Below, piece after piece: positions 52,879 to 61,244 of a stretch of DNA of 64,000 nt; within the stretch, counting starts at the first letter, position 1, and each line of letters starts with the position of its first letter. The position numbers were made by a program, and so were the translations under genes. Source of the DNA: Vibrio coralliilyticus ATCC BAA-450 (GTDB lineage: Bacteria > Pseudomonadota > Gammaproteobacteria > Enterobacterales > Vibrionaceae). The notes beneath the pieces are model-generated. The model saw nothing but the letters and a program-made list of their open reading frames with translations, was not told the DNA's origin and searched no databases. The stretch covers positions 62,001-126,000 of the forward strand of contig NZ_ACZN01000012.1 in the NCBI RefSeq assembly GCF_000176135.1. Reading direction: 5' to 3'.

Positions 52879-53261
52879 AATATCACTAATAACTGCCGAT
52901 AGTGCTCTTCCTTAACACTGTCTCGCCAAATTATTCTCTTGCGGCCAACTTTAGGCCAGATCAATATTCCGAACCAGGCTAAGCTCAAAATACTTCTTTG
53001 TATCTCGATGGGCTCACCATCCATTTCGCAGGAATCCGTAGAAGAGAAAACTAAGCCCCCTTGCATCGGCTCAGCAAACCAGTTTGTTTGACTATGATAT
53101 TTAAGGAGTAACGCCACCGTAAAGACGGTAGCCGTCAGCGGGAGTTCGGAAGTAATCAAAAAACAACAGGCCAACATCAGGAAACTGATGTTGGCCTGTT
53201 GTGAAACGAATGACGTGGAGGCGAAGAGCCTAACGCACTTTACTGAGGTTGTGGGCAACAA
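52863..53261 (-). CDS. ygfX: YgfX/CptA-like membrane protein (start uncertain)
   Basis: An open frame of 132 residues directly after sdhE. It has two hydrophobic segments (FLMLACCFLI and LTATVFTVALLL) and a later WFAEPM...VFSSTDSCEMDGEPIEI region. Position, size and topology match YgfX (CptA), the partner of sdhE in E. coli, described there as affecting MreB/FtsZ or as an SdhE partner. The only long-frame start is TTG at 53261, inside sdhE; an ATG at 53177 would give 104 residues and lose the first conserved part. A perfect 17-bp hairpin followed by six U crosses codons 21-35, so expression may be attenuated. Sequence similarity was judged by eye and is weak. Confidence 0.6.
   Translation of the reverse strand: MLPTTSVKCVRLFASTSFVSQQANISFLMLACCFLITSELPLTATVFTVALLLKYHSQTNWFAEPMQGGLVFSSTDSCEMDGEPIEIQRSILSLAWFGILIWPKVGRKRIIWRDSVKEEHYRQLLVILKREH
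53158..53201 (-). terminator. Perfect 17-bp hairpin with U-tract after sdhE, inside ygfX
   Basis: Arms CAACAGGCCAACATCAG (53164-53180) and CTGATGTTGGCCTGTTG (53185-53201) pair without mismatch around a 4-nt loop. On the minus strand six T follow (53163-53158). It begins 29 nt past the sdhE stop and has the form of a strong intrinsic terminator, yet it lies in the ygfX frame. Confidence 0.75.
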
Positions 53262-53490
53262 TCTTGTCGACCATAGAAGCGTGACCTAAGTTTTCACTGC
53301 GACCGTGGCCCATAATCCAAGTAAACAAGTCTGGGTCATCACATTCAAGCAGAGACACAAAGTCACGCTGCTCATTGTCTTTCAGTTCTTCAAAGCACTC
53401 TTCAAAGAAAGGCATAATGACAACATCCAGTTCCAGCATTCCGCGGCGACACGCCCATTTAATTCGCGCTTTTTCTTCGGTGGTGTACAT
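53230..53490 (-). CDS. sdhE: FAD assembly factor SdhE
   Basis: An 86-residue protein (CptB/YgfY) that promotes covalent FAD attachment to SdhA and FrdA. The diagnostic RGMLELD motif is at residues 16-22, followed by the helical FFEECFEEL and LLECDDPDLFTWIMGH segments. Length equals the family norm. It is divergent from ygfZ, as in E. coli. Confidence 0.95.
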   Translation of the reverse strand: MYTTEEKARIKWACRRGMLELDVVIMPFFEECFEELKDNEQRDFVSLLECDDPDLFTWIMGHGRSENLGHASMVDKIVAHNLSKVR

Positions 53491-53677
53491 TCTAATTCCT
53501 CACCTGTTCGGTTGTTTGCGCCGAGTTTAACAATCAAAATTGCCGACAACTACTAACTCAGTCACACTCCCGAGCTAGCTAACACATTTACGGCATAAAT
53601 CCATACAGCTGAAAGGTTGTTTCCGTTAGTGCTTAAGCGCTAACATAGTGCTATTCGATAGCATTCAGGTAAACATC

Positions 53678-54646
53678 ATGGAATGGCAACACGACTTTGC
53701 TCCACTTTCTTTTTCTAGCAATGACTCTCTTCCCGAACTTGTACTCACCCACCTCACGTCGTGGGGAATGATCACCGCACAAGGCGATGATAAAAAGTCT
53801 TACCTACAAGGTCAGGTGACCTGTGATGTTGTTCAACTAGCCGAAGATAGCGCTACTTTTGGCGCGCATTGTGATGCAAAAGGAAAAGTGTGGAGCGTAT
53901 TCCGCTTGTTCCACCACCGAGGCGGTTACGCGATGCTACAGCCAAGCTCCGCGATTGAGACTGAACTCGCTGAACTCAAAAAATACGCTATTTTCTCCAA
54001 AATAGAATTTGCACAAAGTACCGATGTATTGCTGGGCTTAATTGGCGATAAAGCGAACCATGTCGTTGAAGAGCTCTCGCAACAACGCGGTGATGTGCGA
54101 ACTATCGAAGGTGGTACCGCGATTAAAATTGATCAGCAACGCTGGTTGCTGGCCATTGATGCCACTACTGCGGAACAACTATGCCAATCAATAAATGCGA
54201 CCAAAGCTTGTGAAGACATCTGGACTCGTCTGGATATTGAAGCCGCTATACCTGCAGTCACACAAGAGCAGCAAAGCGAGCATATTCCTCAAGCGCTTAA
54301 CGTCCAAGCTCTGGGTGGAATTAGCTTCAGCAAAGGTTGTTACACAGGCCAAGAGACCGTCGCTCGTGCCAAGTACCGTGGTATGAATAAGCGCGCATTA
54401 CAAATCGTCAAAGGCCACTCTGCATCCGAGATCAAAGCCGGTGCGGAGATAGAACGCTCTGTGGGTGATAATTGGCGCAGCGCTGGCCAGTTGATGAGTA
54501 GCTACCGCTTCAATGATGGCGTAAGCATCGGCCTTATCGTACTACCCAATAACCTTGATTCTGATACCCAATTCCGTTTGAAAGATACGCCAGATTCGGT
54601 CTGGACTATGCAAGCACTGCCGTATTCTCTTGAAGATGACGAATAA
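53678..54646 (+). CDS. ygfZ: tRNA-modifying / Fe-S cluster repair protein YgfZ
   Basis: A 322-residue folate-binding protein of the GcvT-like fold, involved in Fe-S cluster maintenance and some MiaB-type tRNA modification. The hallmark KGCYTGQE lies at residues 219-226 with Cys221. [20 protein letters not shown] and QVTCDVVQL near residue 45 are also conserved. The ATG at 53678 has AGGTAAA upstream; an ATG ten codons earlier was rejected because family members begin MEWQ-like. Its end overlaps the YbaK-like gene by 11 nt. Confidence 0.95.
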   Translation: MEWQHDFAPLSFSSNDSLPELVLTHLTSWGMITAQGDDKKSYLQGQVTCDVVQLAEDSATFGAHCDAKGKVWSVFRLFHHRGGYAMLQPSSAIETELAELKKYAIFSKIEFAQSTDVLLGLIGDKANHVVEELSQQRGDVRTIEGGTAIKIDQQRWLLAIDATTAEQLCQSINATKACEDIWTRLDIEAAIPAVTQEQQSEHIPQALNVQALGGISFSKGCYTGQETVARAKYRGMNKRALQIVKGHSASEIKAGAEIERSVGDNWRSAGQLMSSYRFNDGVSIGLIVLPNNLDSDTQFRLKDTPDSVWTMQALPYSLEDDE

Positions 54647-55109
54647 GTTTGAGACAAAACTAACCCGCTACTTGACCGAGCAGCGGGTTTCTTTCCGTAT
54701 CTTGCCCCATCAGTCCCCAGCCATCACCATTGAAGACGCGGCTCAGCAGCGAGGGGTTAGACCAGCTCAGATGGTCAAATCCATGCTATTACGCGATATG
54801 GGCGATTTGTATGCGCTGGCTTGCGCGCCGGGTGACCAATCTGTTGATCCCAAAAAAGTGCGAGCATTACTCGGTTGCCGCCGAATGACCTGCGTTGATC
54901 TCTCCATGGTTGAAGAACTGACTGGCTACCAGATTGGCACAGTAACGCCTCTGCTGTTGCCGACAGAGATGCCGATTGTCTTTGATCGCCAGCTCCTGAA
55001 TGAGGAGACGGTTACCATAAGCAGTGGCTCCAACATGGCAGGGATAGCATTGACACGAGATGATCTCATTCGTCTCTGCAATCCAGTACTCGCAGACATC
55101 TGCCGTTGA
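54636..55109 (+). CDS. YbaK/ProX-like aminoacyl-tRNA deacylase family protein
   Basis: A 157-residue single-domain protein of the YbaK/INS family, whose members hydrolyse mischarged tRNAs such as Cys- or Ala-tRNAPro. Recognisable are RFILPHQSP-like sequence near the N-terminus ([20 protein letters not shown]), [13 protein letters not shown] with the conserved Lys, and [15 protein letters not shown] near the C-terminus. The ATG at 54636 lies inside the end of ygfZ, so translation is probably coupled. Whether it edits tRNA or has another substrate cannot be read here. Confidence 0.85.
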   Translation: MTNKFETKLTRYLTEQRVSFRILPHQSPAITIEDAAQQRGVRPAQMVKSMLLRDMGDLYALACAPGDQSVDPKKVRALLGCRRMTCVDLSMVEELTGYQIGTVTPLLLPTEMPIVFDRQLLNEETVTISSGSNMAGIALTRDDLIRLCNPVLADICR

Positions 55110-55291
55110 TAAGCCTTTCAAATCCTCTTATATCACGTCATACAACTTGCACTTCAATGTGACAAAGATCTCAATAAGAAACATATTCAATTTAAATTAT
55201 TATTCAAATCGAAAGCATATATAGTCAAAAATAATATTTTAGTTTATGCTTATTTTCGTTGGTTAAAGTGCGAGCGAATTATGATGTATTG

Positions 55292-55442
55292 CTTGGTGTG
55301 TTTAGCTGCTGAGCGTTTGAATAGTAATAAACACACAAATCCTTCTCCAACGAAAAAGTGAATCCACTGATTGTTTCAGGACATCCACTTTTTGTGTAAT
55401 GCATCTGTGACTATTCGCCCGCAATTATGCGGGCTTTTTTTA
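55292..55442 (+). ncRNA. Candidate small RNA, unrecognised
   Basis: No protein is evident between 55110 and 55735. This part can form three successive stems: GTGTGTTTA/TAAACACAC (55296-55336, perfect 9 bp), AAAAAGTGAAT/ATCCACTTTTT (55353-55393, one mismatch, with inner CTGA/TCAG) and a terminator GCCCGC/GCGGGC (55417-55434) followed by eight T. The linker between the first two stems holds CCTTCTCC, complementary to Shine-Dalgarno sequences. A weak promoter (TTGGTT, 15 bp, TATGAT at 55280-55285) would start it near 55292. The layout is that of an Hfq-type regulatory RNA. It could instead be the 3' tail of the ygfZ-ybaK transcript. Confidence 0.5.
55417..55442 (+). terminator. Strong intrinsic terminator at the end of the sRNA candidate
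   Basis: GCCCGC-aattat-GCGGGC followed by eight T. Confidence 0.85.
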
Positions 55443-55735
55443 TGCAAAAAATTTACCGTAAGCTGGCATATTATAAAAAAGTTAAACTATTCTTAGAAAT
55501 GTCATAAATCTCGGGTTAACTATTGCGCTGAATGATTAACCAAGACGAGTTCCCATCACAGAACATAAGTGAGGTAATTGTCACAATAAAATGGATATTT
55601 ATCGGGCGTTTTGCCTACAACAACACAAATATCCAAACAAACTCATTTTACTGCATATTCCTCCACCATAATCACATAAATAACAGGCGGAAAATCGTAT
55701 ACTTTGCAGTGCTTGCTAAACATAAGGATTACTCT

Positions 55736-55942
55736 ATGAGACTGTTTAAGCGCTATACACCAGGTATGATTGCTAAACACGTAAGTCGGCTATTTAAGGG
55801 AAGAATTTATATCTACGGTATTGGTAAGTTTGAATTTGATAACGGTAAGCTTGTCTTACCGGAAAAAGCCGAACGGCGACACTTCCAAACGGTCAAGGAA
55901 GTGAATCAGGAAATTATGAGACTACGCTGTGCATACGCGTAG
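55736..55942 (+). CDS. ytfK: YtfK family protein (DUF1107)
   Basis: A 68-residue protein. MRLFKRYTPGMIAKHVSRLF, then GRIYIYGIGKFEFDNGKLVLP and a C-terminal VNQEIMRLR match E. coli YtfK along its length. In E. coli YtfK binds SpoT and shifts it toward (p)ppGpp synthesis under phosphate and fatty-acid limitation. AAGGATTACTCT before the ATG supports this start; the open frame continues 68 codons upstream, but that part has no family match and no ribosome binding site. The 290-bp leader holds TGTCATA- and TGTCACA-type half-sites (55500, 55579) of unknown value. Confidence 0.88.
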   Translation: MRLFKRYTPGMIAKHVSRLFKGRIYIYGIGKFEFDNGKLVLPEKAERRHFQTVKEVNQEIMRLRCAYA

Positions 55943-55953
55943 GCAAGAATTAA

Positions 55954-55979
55954 AAAGGGTTGGCAATCGCCAACCCTTT
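55954..55979. terminator. Terminator between ytfK and ubiI
   Basis: Stem AAAGGGTTGGC/GCCAACCCTTT with a 4-nt loop between convergent genes. Confidence 0.8.
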
Positions 55980-55995
55980 GTCATTTAAGATTCCA

Positions 55996-57222
55996 TCAAG
56001 GTAAGGTCGCTTCATGATATTGCGCTAATACTGGAAGATTCCCTTTTAGGCCAAGGGCGCGCTTCATGATTTCATCTTTCGCTCCTGGCAATTGTCCTAC
56101 CAAAGCCATGCCAATGCCTCGCGCTAGCTTTTTCGCAGGGTTATCACCAGCAAACAGATCTTTAAAGCCTTGCATCGCAGCAATCATCTTCGCAGCTTCA
56201 GATTTACGCCAGCGTTCATAACTGCGCAAGTTACGCTTAGTGCCGATATCCTCACCTTTACGCCATAAGGTCATCACTTCTTGCGCTAGACTCGCAGCAT
56301 CAAGCAAACCAAGGTTAACGCCTTGCCCGGCTAATGGGTGGATAGTGTGCGCGGCATCCCCTACTAGAGCGACCCGTTCAACGGCAAAGTCACGCGCATA
56401 ACGCATTTTGAGCGGGAAAGCGAAACGTTGACCAACGACTTCACACAAGCCCAGTCGAGCGTCAAATTCTGCCGTCAGTGACTTGTTGAACTCTTCATCG
56501 GACATCGAGACTAAACTCTCTGCTCGATTCGGTTCTGTAGACCAAACAATCGAACTCATATTACTTTCTCCCATAGGTAAGAAAGCCAGAGGTCCTTGTG
56601 GGGTAAAGATCTGACGAGCCACTTTGTCATGCGTTTCTGCTGTCCAGATATTTGCAACCACAGCGCTATGTCCATAGTCCCAGTGCGTTAACGGAATATC
56701 CTGTTGTTTGCGAACCCAAGAGTTGGCACCATCCGCGCCGACCACCAGTTTAGCTGTCAATGCGTGACCATTGTCCAAAGTGAGCCAAGCTTCACTTTCA
56801 CCAACCGCCATTGAGCTACACTGTGCAGGCATAAACAAACTGACATTTGACTGCTTCTTCACCTGCTCAAGTAGTGATAACTGAATCACACGATTTTCAA
56901 CAATGTGTCCGAGATCGGGTTGAGCTAGCTTTTGCGCATCAAATTCAATTCGAGCAAAGCTGTCTTGTTCCCAGACTTCCATCGCCGAGTATGGCGCAGC
57001 ACGGCGCTCTACAATGCCATTCCAAGCCCCTAAATTACGCAATATGTTTTCACTTGAACGACTCAAGGCTGACACGCGAACATCCGGTAAGTCCGCTAAT
57101 TCGCTATCAGGTACTCGGCTTTCTATCACCGCAATACGCAAATCGGTATCTTTAAATGCTGCGGCCAAAGCCAGGCCAACCATGCCACCACCGACAATTG
57201 CAATATCAACGCTTTGCATCAT
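55996..57222 (-). CDS. ubiI: FAD-dependent 2-octaprenylphenol hydroxylase UbiI
   Basis: A 408-residue flavoprotein hydroxylase (VisC) of ubiquinone synthesis, adding the C5 hydroxyl. The FAD fold is at the N-terminus (IAIVGGGMVGLALAAAF), with the family motif VVGADGANSWVRKQ near residue 176 and the second FAD motif VALVGDAAHTIHPLAGQGVN near residue 297. It lies 25 bp downstream of ubiH, as in E. coli. Assignment to UbiI rather than UbiF rests on gene order and overall resemblance. Confidence 0.92.
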   Translation of the reverse strand: MMQSVDIAIVGGGMVGLALAAAFKDTDLRIAVIESRVPDSELADLPDVRVSALSRSSENILRNLGAWNGIVERRAAPYSAMEVWEQDSFARIEFDAQKLAQPDLGHIVENRVIQLSLLEQVKKQSNVSLFMPAQCSSMAVGESEAWLTLDNGHALTAKLVVGADGANSWVRKQQDIPLTHWDYGHSAVVANIWTAETHDKVARQIFTPQGPLAFLPMGESNMSSIVWSTEPNRAESLVSMSDEEFNKSLTAEFDARLGLCEVVGQRFAFPLKMRYARDFAVERVALVGDAAHTIHPLAGQGVNLGLLDAASLAQEVMTLWRKGEDIGTKRNLRSYERWRKSEAAKMIAAMQGFKDLFAGDNPAKKLARGIGMALVGQLPGAKDEIMKRALGLKGNLPVLAQYHEATLP

Positions 57223-57247
57223 CTGAATTCAATCCTCATTCAAGCTG

Positions 57248-58426
57248 CTATCGAGCAACTAAGCCTAAAGTTCTTGCTAATAAAGGCGCTTTCAACACCG
57301 GAATATTGTCCATCGCGGCCAAGCTGAGATTTCGACCAATACGTAGTGTGAGATAATCATTAGAAAAAATATGAACCAGAGACGATGTCAGTGAAATCGT
57401 CGCACTGCGATCATTTTCGCGGCGGCGTTTAAATTGGCTCAATACCGAATAATCTCCGGGATCGCCGCTATGACTGGCTATCGCCTCAGCCAATGTCGCT
57501 ACGTCACGAATCCCAAGGTTAAACCCTTGGCCAGCAATCGGGTGCAATGTTTGCGCTGCATTACCAACAATGGCAAATCGATGTGAGGTGTTCTGCTCTC
57601 GATAACGTAACAACAATGGATACGCAGCCCGCTGGCCGACTTTTTCCAATTTCCCCAATCGCCAGCCAAATGCGTGCTGGAGCTCTTTTAGAAAGGCATC
57701 ATCATCGAGCGACATAACGCGCTGTGCATCATCTGGTCTTAAACACCAAACCAGAGACATGCGATGTTCGCTCATTGGCAATAGAGCCACTGGTCCAGAA
57801 GAGGTAAAACGTTCGAAAGCGCGACCTTGGTGATGCTCTGCCGTCTTAATGTTAGCAATGACCGCGACTTGCTCGAAGTCGTGCTCGTTGAAATCGAGCC
57901 CGATTTGCTGACAGCAGGTCGAAATCGCACCGTCCGCCGCCACCAGCAGTTTCCCACTGATGGTTTGGCCATTATCTAGTTCGATGTGAACGCATTGCTG
58001 CTGTCGTTCGATCTGATTAACCGAGGCTGGGCACAGTAAAGTGATATTAGAGTCCTGAGCGACCTTTTCATGATAGAGACGGCCAACATCTGCTAGTTCG
58101 ACAACATAGCCCAGAGCTTCAACGCCAACTTCGAGGTTATCAATCTCAGTCATACCTGCATGAGAGCGGTCAGAAACATGAATATGGCGGATAGCAGTCG
58201 CGAAGGTTGAAATGTCTTCCCACAGCCCGAATTGCTTAAGAATATTCACAGTACCGTACGACAGAGCAATAGAACGAGAGTCAAAGCCAGGATGAGCCTG
58301 ATGGTCGACTTGGTAAGGCTCGACAACCGCGATAGACAGCGGCTGCTGAGAGAGTTTATTGATCGCCAGTGCCAGCGTCATGCCCGCCATTGCGCCACCA
58401 GCAATTACAACATCAAACTGCTTCAT
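57248..58426 (-). CDS. ubiH: 2-octaprenyl-6-methoxyphenyl hydroxylase UbiH
   Basis: A 392-residue paralogue of UbiI that hydroxylates C1 of the ubiquinone ring. FAD motif VVIAGGAMAGMTLALAI is at the N-terminus, LLVAADGAISTCCQQIG near residue 154, and FAIVGNAAQTLHPIAGQGFN near residue 284. SRSIALSYGTVNILKQFGLW near residue 50 is UbiH-like. It follows ygfB at 12 bp; in E. coli pepP lies between these two genes and is absent here. Confidence 0.93.
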   Translation of the reverse strand: MKQFDVVIAGGAMAGMTLALAINKLSQQPLSIAVVEPYQVDHQAHPGFDSRSIALSYGTVNILKQFGLWEDISTFATAIRHIHVSDRSHAGMTEIDNLEVGVEALGYVVELADVGRLYHEKVAQDSNITLLCPASVNQIERQQQCVHIELDNGQTISGKLLVAADGAISTCCQQIGLDFNEHDFEQVAVIANIKTAEHHQGRAFERFTSSGPVALLPMSEHRMSLVWCLRPDDAQRVMSLDDDAFLKELQHAFGWRLGKLEKVGQRAAYPLLLRYREQNTSHRFAIVGNAAQTLHPIAGQGFNLGIRDVATLAEAIASHSGDPGDYSVLSQFKRRRENDRSATISLTSSLVHIFSNDYLTLRIGRNLSLAAMDNIPVLKAPLLARTLGLVAR

Positions 58427-58438
58427 GGGGAGTCCTGA

Positions 58439-59014
58439 TTAGTGGATGGTCGGAGCCTTTTGCTCTACCGGCTTTTGGCCAAATTCAGCGTGAATCGTCA
58501 GCGCACACGCTTTAACATGTTCAATCACCTGCTCTAGCAGTTGAGCTTGCTCTTGCATATCGTCATCTTCATCGATGCCCAGCTTGGCAATCTCTTCTAA
58601 ATCTGCCAACGCTTCTTTAACATCCGTTGAAGCTTTTTTCAGATCAGCATTCACAAGGCCTAAGCCAGAAATGTAGTGATTCACCCATTCAGCAACACCG
58701 TCAGCGGTATCAAACAGGCTTGCACTGGCATCTTCATCAGGGATCAACATCGAGATATCCATGCCTGAACCGGTAAATTCTACGATGGTTGCGTCCAATG
58801 TCGCCTGAGCTAATTGCAGTGACTTAGCAGGCCAGCCCATACCATCATTGGTGTAATCAAAGATTAGCGGTTGCCAGCTTTTGTCTGTCAGACTTAAACC
58901 ACCGCTTAGCATTCCCGCTAAAAGGCCATGCAGTTCCGCAGGGTTCACCGCCAGACCAGCAGACTGAAGTTCACTTGCTAATGTCAGGTATTCTGGAAGA
59001 TTGCGTTCGCTCAT
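58439..59014 (-). CDS. ygfB: YgfB family protein (UPF0149)
   Basis: A 191-residue acidic helical protein. [16 protein letters not shown] sequence ([18 protein letters not shown] near residue 22), [20 protein letters not shown] and a C-terminal VEQKAP tail fit YgfB, a small protein upstream of ubiquinone genes in gammaproteobacteria. In Pseudomonas a YgfB homologue has been tied to ampicillin resistance control; no function is assigned here. It is divergent from zapA, as in E. coli. Confidence 0.9.
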   Translation of the reverse strand: MSERNLPEYLTLASELQSAGLAVNPAELHGLLAGMLSGGLSLTDKSWQPLIFDYTNDGMGWPAKSLQLAQATLDATIVEFTGSGMDISMLIPDEDASASLFDTADGVAEWVNHYISGLGLVNADLKKASTDVKEALADLEEIAKLGIDEDDDMQEQAQLLEQVIEHVKACALTIHAEFGQKPVEQKAPTIH

Positions 59015-59249
59015 GAAAGAGACCTAAATTTGCTAAATAAAGCCAATCCTACCATTTACCAAGGCCAGCGAAAACGAGCGATTGCGCAATTGTGGATAGC
59101 TTTTACACAATTTGCCCAATTACTGTGTTATTGCGTCATGATTTGTGCACCTTGATTGGGAAAAGCTTGAATCTTAACAAGCCTTTTCCTATAGTTTCCT
59201 CCTCGGTGATTGTCTGCATATCACCCCTACTAACGCATTTAGAGTCGGT

Positions 59250-59558
59250 ATGAGTAATCAAGCAGTTGAAGTCGAAATTTTAGGCAAACTAACCCGGGTT
59301 AACTGCCCGTCTGGACAAGAAGAGTCTTTACGTAACGCCGCTCAGCACCTTGATGAGCGTTTACAAGACATGGCTGCCAAGACAAAGATTACCAACGAAG
59401 TTCAACTGCTCACCTTTGTCGCTTTGAACGTCTGTCATGAGCTCGAAAGCCGTGATACAGTAGATGAACAACAGCAAAATGCGTTAAATGAGCAATTGGA
59501 AAAGCTCACGGCATCACTCAGTGATGCACTAAGTAAAGTAAAGCCAGGACAGCAATAG
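59250..59558 (+). CDS. zapA: Cell division protein ZapA
   Basis: A 102-residue FtsZ-ring stabiliser. The N-terminal globular part (AVEVEILGKLTRVNCPSGQE, SLRNAAQHLDERLQDMA) is followed by a C-terminal coiled coil (about 50-100) for dimer and tetramer formation. Length fits the gammaproteobacterial form. It lies upstream of 6S RNA and ygfA, the conserved zapA-ssrS-ygfA order. Confidence 0.95.
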   Translation: MSNQAVEVEILGKLTRVNCPSGQEESLRNAAQHLDERLQDMAAKTKITNEVQLLTFVALNVCHELESRDTVDEQQQNALNEQLEKLTASLSDALSKVKPGQQ

Positions 59559-59576
59559 CCTTTACCGCAAGCAAGA

Positions 59577-59761
59577 ATTTACCCTGGAGTGTTCGTGAGG
59601 GGATTAAGTCCCTGAGCCGATAAGCAATCCCTAAGGGTTAGTACTTGATAGCTATTGAGCAAGCTCGGCTTGAACCGAGAAGCCTACGGTTATCATTGCT
59701 GATCCGCCTTGAACCAGCTGGTTCAAGGGTCAAAATCTCCAACGGCACTCTGGGGTATCCT
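59577..59761 (+). ncRNA. ssrS: 6S RNA
   Basis: An RNA of about 185 nt that mimics an open promoter and binds sigma-70 holoenzyme. The closing stem pairs ACCCTGGAGTG near 59581 with CACTCTGGGGT near 59747-59757. Conserved pieces include TCCCTGAGCCGATA, GAGCAAGCTCGGC with GAACCGAGAAGCCT, and CCTTGAACCAGCTGGTTCAA near the 3' half, all as in the E. coli RNA with a large central bulge between. It lies between zapA and ygfA, its usual place. The ends are judged from the closing stem to within several bases. Confidence 0.93.
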
Positions 59762-59766
59762 CCTCG

Positions 59767-59787
59767 GTACCCAATAACCATGGGTAC
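59767..59787 (+). promoter_or_regulatory. Hairpin covering the ygfA ribosome binding site
   Basis: GTACCC (59767-59772) pairs perfectly with GGGTAC (59782-59787). The right arm contains the GGG that is spaced 7 bp before the ATG at 59792, so the fold would hide the Shine-Dalgarno. It lies just past the 6S RNA 3' end. Confidence 0.5.
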
Positions 59788-59791
59788 TCTT

Positions 59792-60379
59792 ATGATTCTT
59801 TCTCGACAAGATTTCAGAAAACTAATCCGCACCAAGCGCAATCAACTCAATGATGAAACCCAGCAAAAAGCGGGGTTGGATTTAATTGCCCAATTTGCTC
59901 AATTGCCGGAAGTCTCTTCAGCTCAACACATTGCCCTTTACCTGTCTGCTGACGGTGAAATCAATACCGCCCCACTGATTGACTGGTTAAGACAGCGAGG
60001 AAAAACGATTTACCTCCCTGTTATCCATCCATTTTCAGCCGGACATTTGTTGTTTCTACGCTACGATCTTGAAACACCTATGGTACTTAATCGCTACAAG
60101 ATTCAAGAACCTAAACTGGATCAAACCCAAATCATTCCCGCCCGTCAGCTCGAGCTTATCTGTACGCCACTAGTAGCGTTTGATCACCATGGACATCGTC
60201 TCGGCATGGGTGGAGGGTACTACGACCGAACGTTGGAGCCTTGGTTCCATCATCAATCTGGGCCTAAACCCATAGGCCTCGCGCATGACTGCCAACAGGT
60301 CGAGCAACTGCCCACTGAATCTTGGGATGTGCCTTTACCAAAAATAGTGACACCAAAGCAGATCTGGGATTGGGAATAG
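59792..60379 (+). CDS. ygfA: 5-formyltetrahydrofolate cyclo-ligase
   Basis: A 195-residue enzyme (Fau/YgfA) that converts 5-formyl-THF to 5,10-methenyl-THF with ATP. LYLSADGEINTAPLIDW, IYLPVIHPFSAGHLLFLRY, LICTPLVAFDHHGHRLGMGG and YYDRTLEPW are the family motifs, including the ATP-binding glycines. GGGT 7 bp before the ATG at 59792 supports this start; the ATG at 59780 is an alternative, and longer frames run into 6S RNA and were rejected. In E. coli it is cotranscribed with 6S RNA. Confidence 0.93.
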   Translation: MILSRQDFRKLIRTKRNQLNDETQQKAGLDLIAQFAQLPEVSSAQHIALYLSADGEINTAPLIDWLRQRGKTIYLPVIHPFSAGHLLFLRYDLETPMVLNRYKIQEPKLDQTQIIPARQLELICTPLVAFDHHGHRLGMGGGYYDRTLEPWFHHQSGPKPIGLAHDCQQVEQLPTESWDVPLPKIVTPKQIWDWE

Positions 60380-60399
60380 CCTTAGATTGGTTATATAAT
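60370..60399 (+). promoter_or_regulatory. Candidate rpiA promoter
   Basis: TTGGGA, 18-bp spacer, TATAAT (perfect -10). It overlaps the last codons of ygfA, about 45 bp before rpiA. Confidence 0.6.
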
Positions 60400-60442
60400 C
60401 GCGCCGCAAACGTTAAATTCAAACCTCATTCAGGAGATGGGC

Positions 60443-61099
60443 ATGACTCAAGATGAAATGAAGAAAGAAGCTGGTTGGGCAGCACTTAAGTATGTTGAAA
60501 AAGACAGCATTGTCGGTGTTGGTACAGGCTCTACGGTAAATCACTTCATCGATGCACTCGGTACAATCAAAGACGATATCAAAGGTGCAGTTTCTAGCTC
60601 AGAAGCATCGACTGAAAAGCTGAAAGGTTTAGGCATTGAAGTCTTTGACTGTAATGAAGTATCGAACTTAGATGTCTACGTTGACGGTGCTGACGAAATC
60701 AACGCAGCACGCGACATGATCAAAGGTGGTGGCGCGGCGCTAACACGCGAGAAAATTGTTGCGGCTATTTCGGATAAATTTGTCTGTATCGTAGATGGCA
60801 CCAAAGCTGTTGACGTTCTGGGTGAGTTCCCTTTACCTGTAGAGGTCATCCCAATGGCGCGTTCTTACGTCGCTCGTGAAATGGTGAAACTTGGTGGCGA
60901 CCCTGTGTACCGTGAAGGCGTGGTGACTGATAACGGCAACGTTATCCTGGATGTGCATGGCATGCAGATCACCCACCCGAAAGAAATGGAAGATAAAATC
61001 AATGCTATCGCAGGTGTTGTGACGGTTGGCTTATTTGCTCACCGTGGTGCGGATGTGGTGATCACTGGCACGCCTCAAGGGGCAAAAATCGAAGATTAA
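60443..61099 (+). CDS. rpiA: Ribose-5-phosphate isomerase A
   Basis: A 218-residue enzyme interconverting ribose 5-phosphate and ribulose 5-phosphate. Seen are [14 protein letters not shown] near residue 26 (phosphate binding), [20 protein letters not shown] near residue 76 with the catalytic Asp and Glu region, and the [11 protein letters not shown] stretch that follows. AGGAG lies 6 bp before the ATG at 60443; the ATG two codons earlier overlaps that Shine-Dalgarno and was rejected. rpiA-serA adjacency is conserved with E. coli, though there the genes are divergent. Confidence 0.97.
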   Translation: MTQDEMKKEAGWAALKYVEKDSIVGVGTGSTVNHFIDALGTIKDDIKGAVSSSEASTEKLKGLGIEVFDCNEVSNLDVYVDGADEINAARDMIKGGGAALTREKIVAAISDKFVCIVDGTKAVDVLGEFPLPVEVIPMARSYVAREMVKLGGDPVYREGVVTDNGNVILDVHGMQITHPKEMEDKINAIAGVVTVGLFAHRGADVVITGTPQGAKIED

Positions 61100-61127
61100 T
61101 TGAAGCTAGTTTCGGTTATTTCATTAC

Positions 61128-61155
61128 AAACGGCACCATTAGGTGCCGTTTTCGT
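61128..61155 (+). terminator. Terminator after rpiA
   Basis: Stem AAACGGCACC/GGTGCCGTTT with a 4-nt loop, then a T-rich tract. Confidence 0.8.
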
Positions 61156-61244
61156 CTTTTATCCTATAAAAATTATTCCTTATTCCGTAATTTTCTTACC
61201 CAAAGTGTATTTTTTTTGTTAACTTAGTGAGCAGAAGACGCACA

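Noticed and set aside
55532..55735. 68-codon N-terminal extension of the ytfK frame
   Set aside because: No family similarity, AT-rich leader-like composition, and a good ribosome binding site only before the ATG at 55736.
59645..59779. N-terminal extension of ygfA reading through 6S RNA
   Set aside because: The stretch is the 3' half of 6S RNA; no ribosome binding site, and family proteins begin after it.
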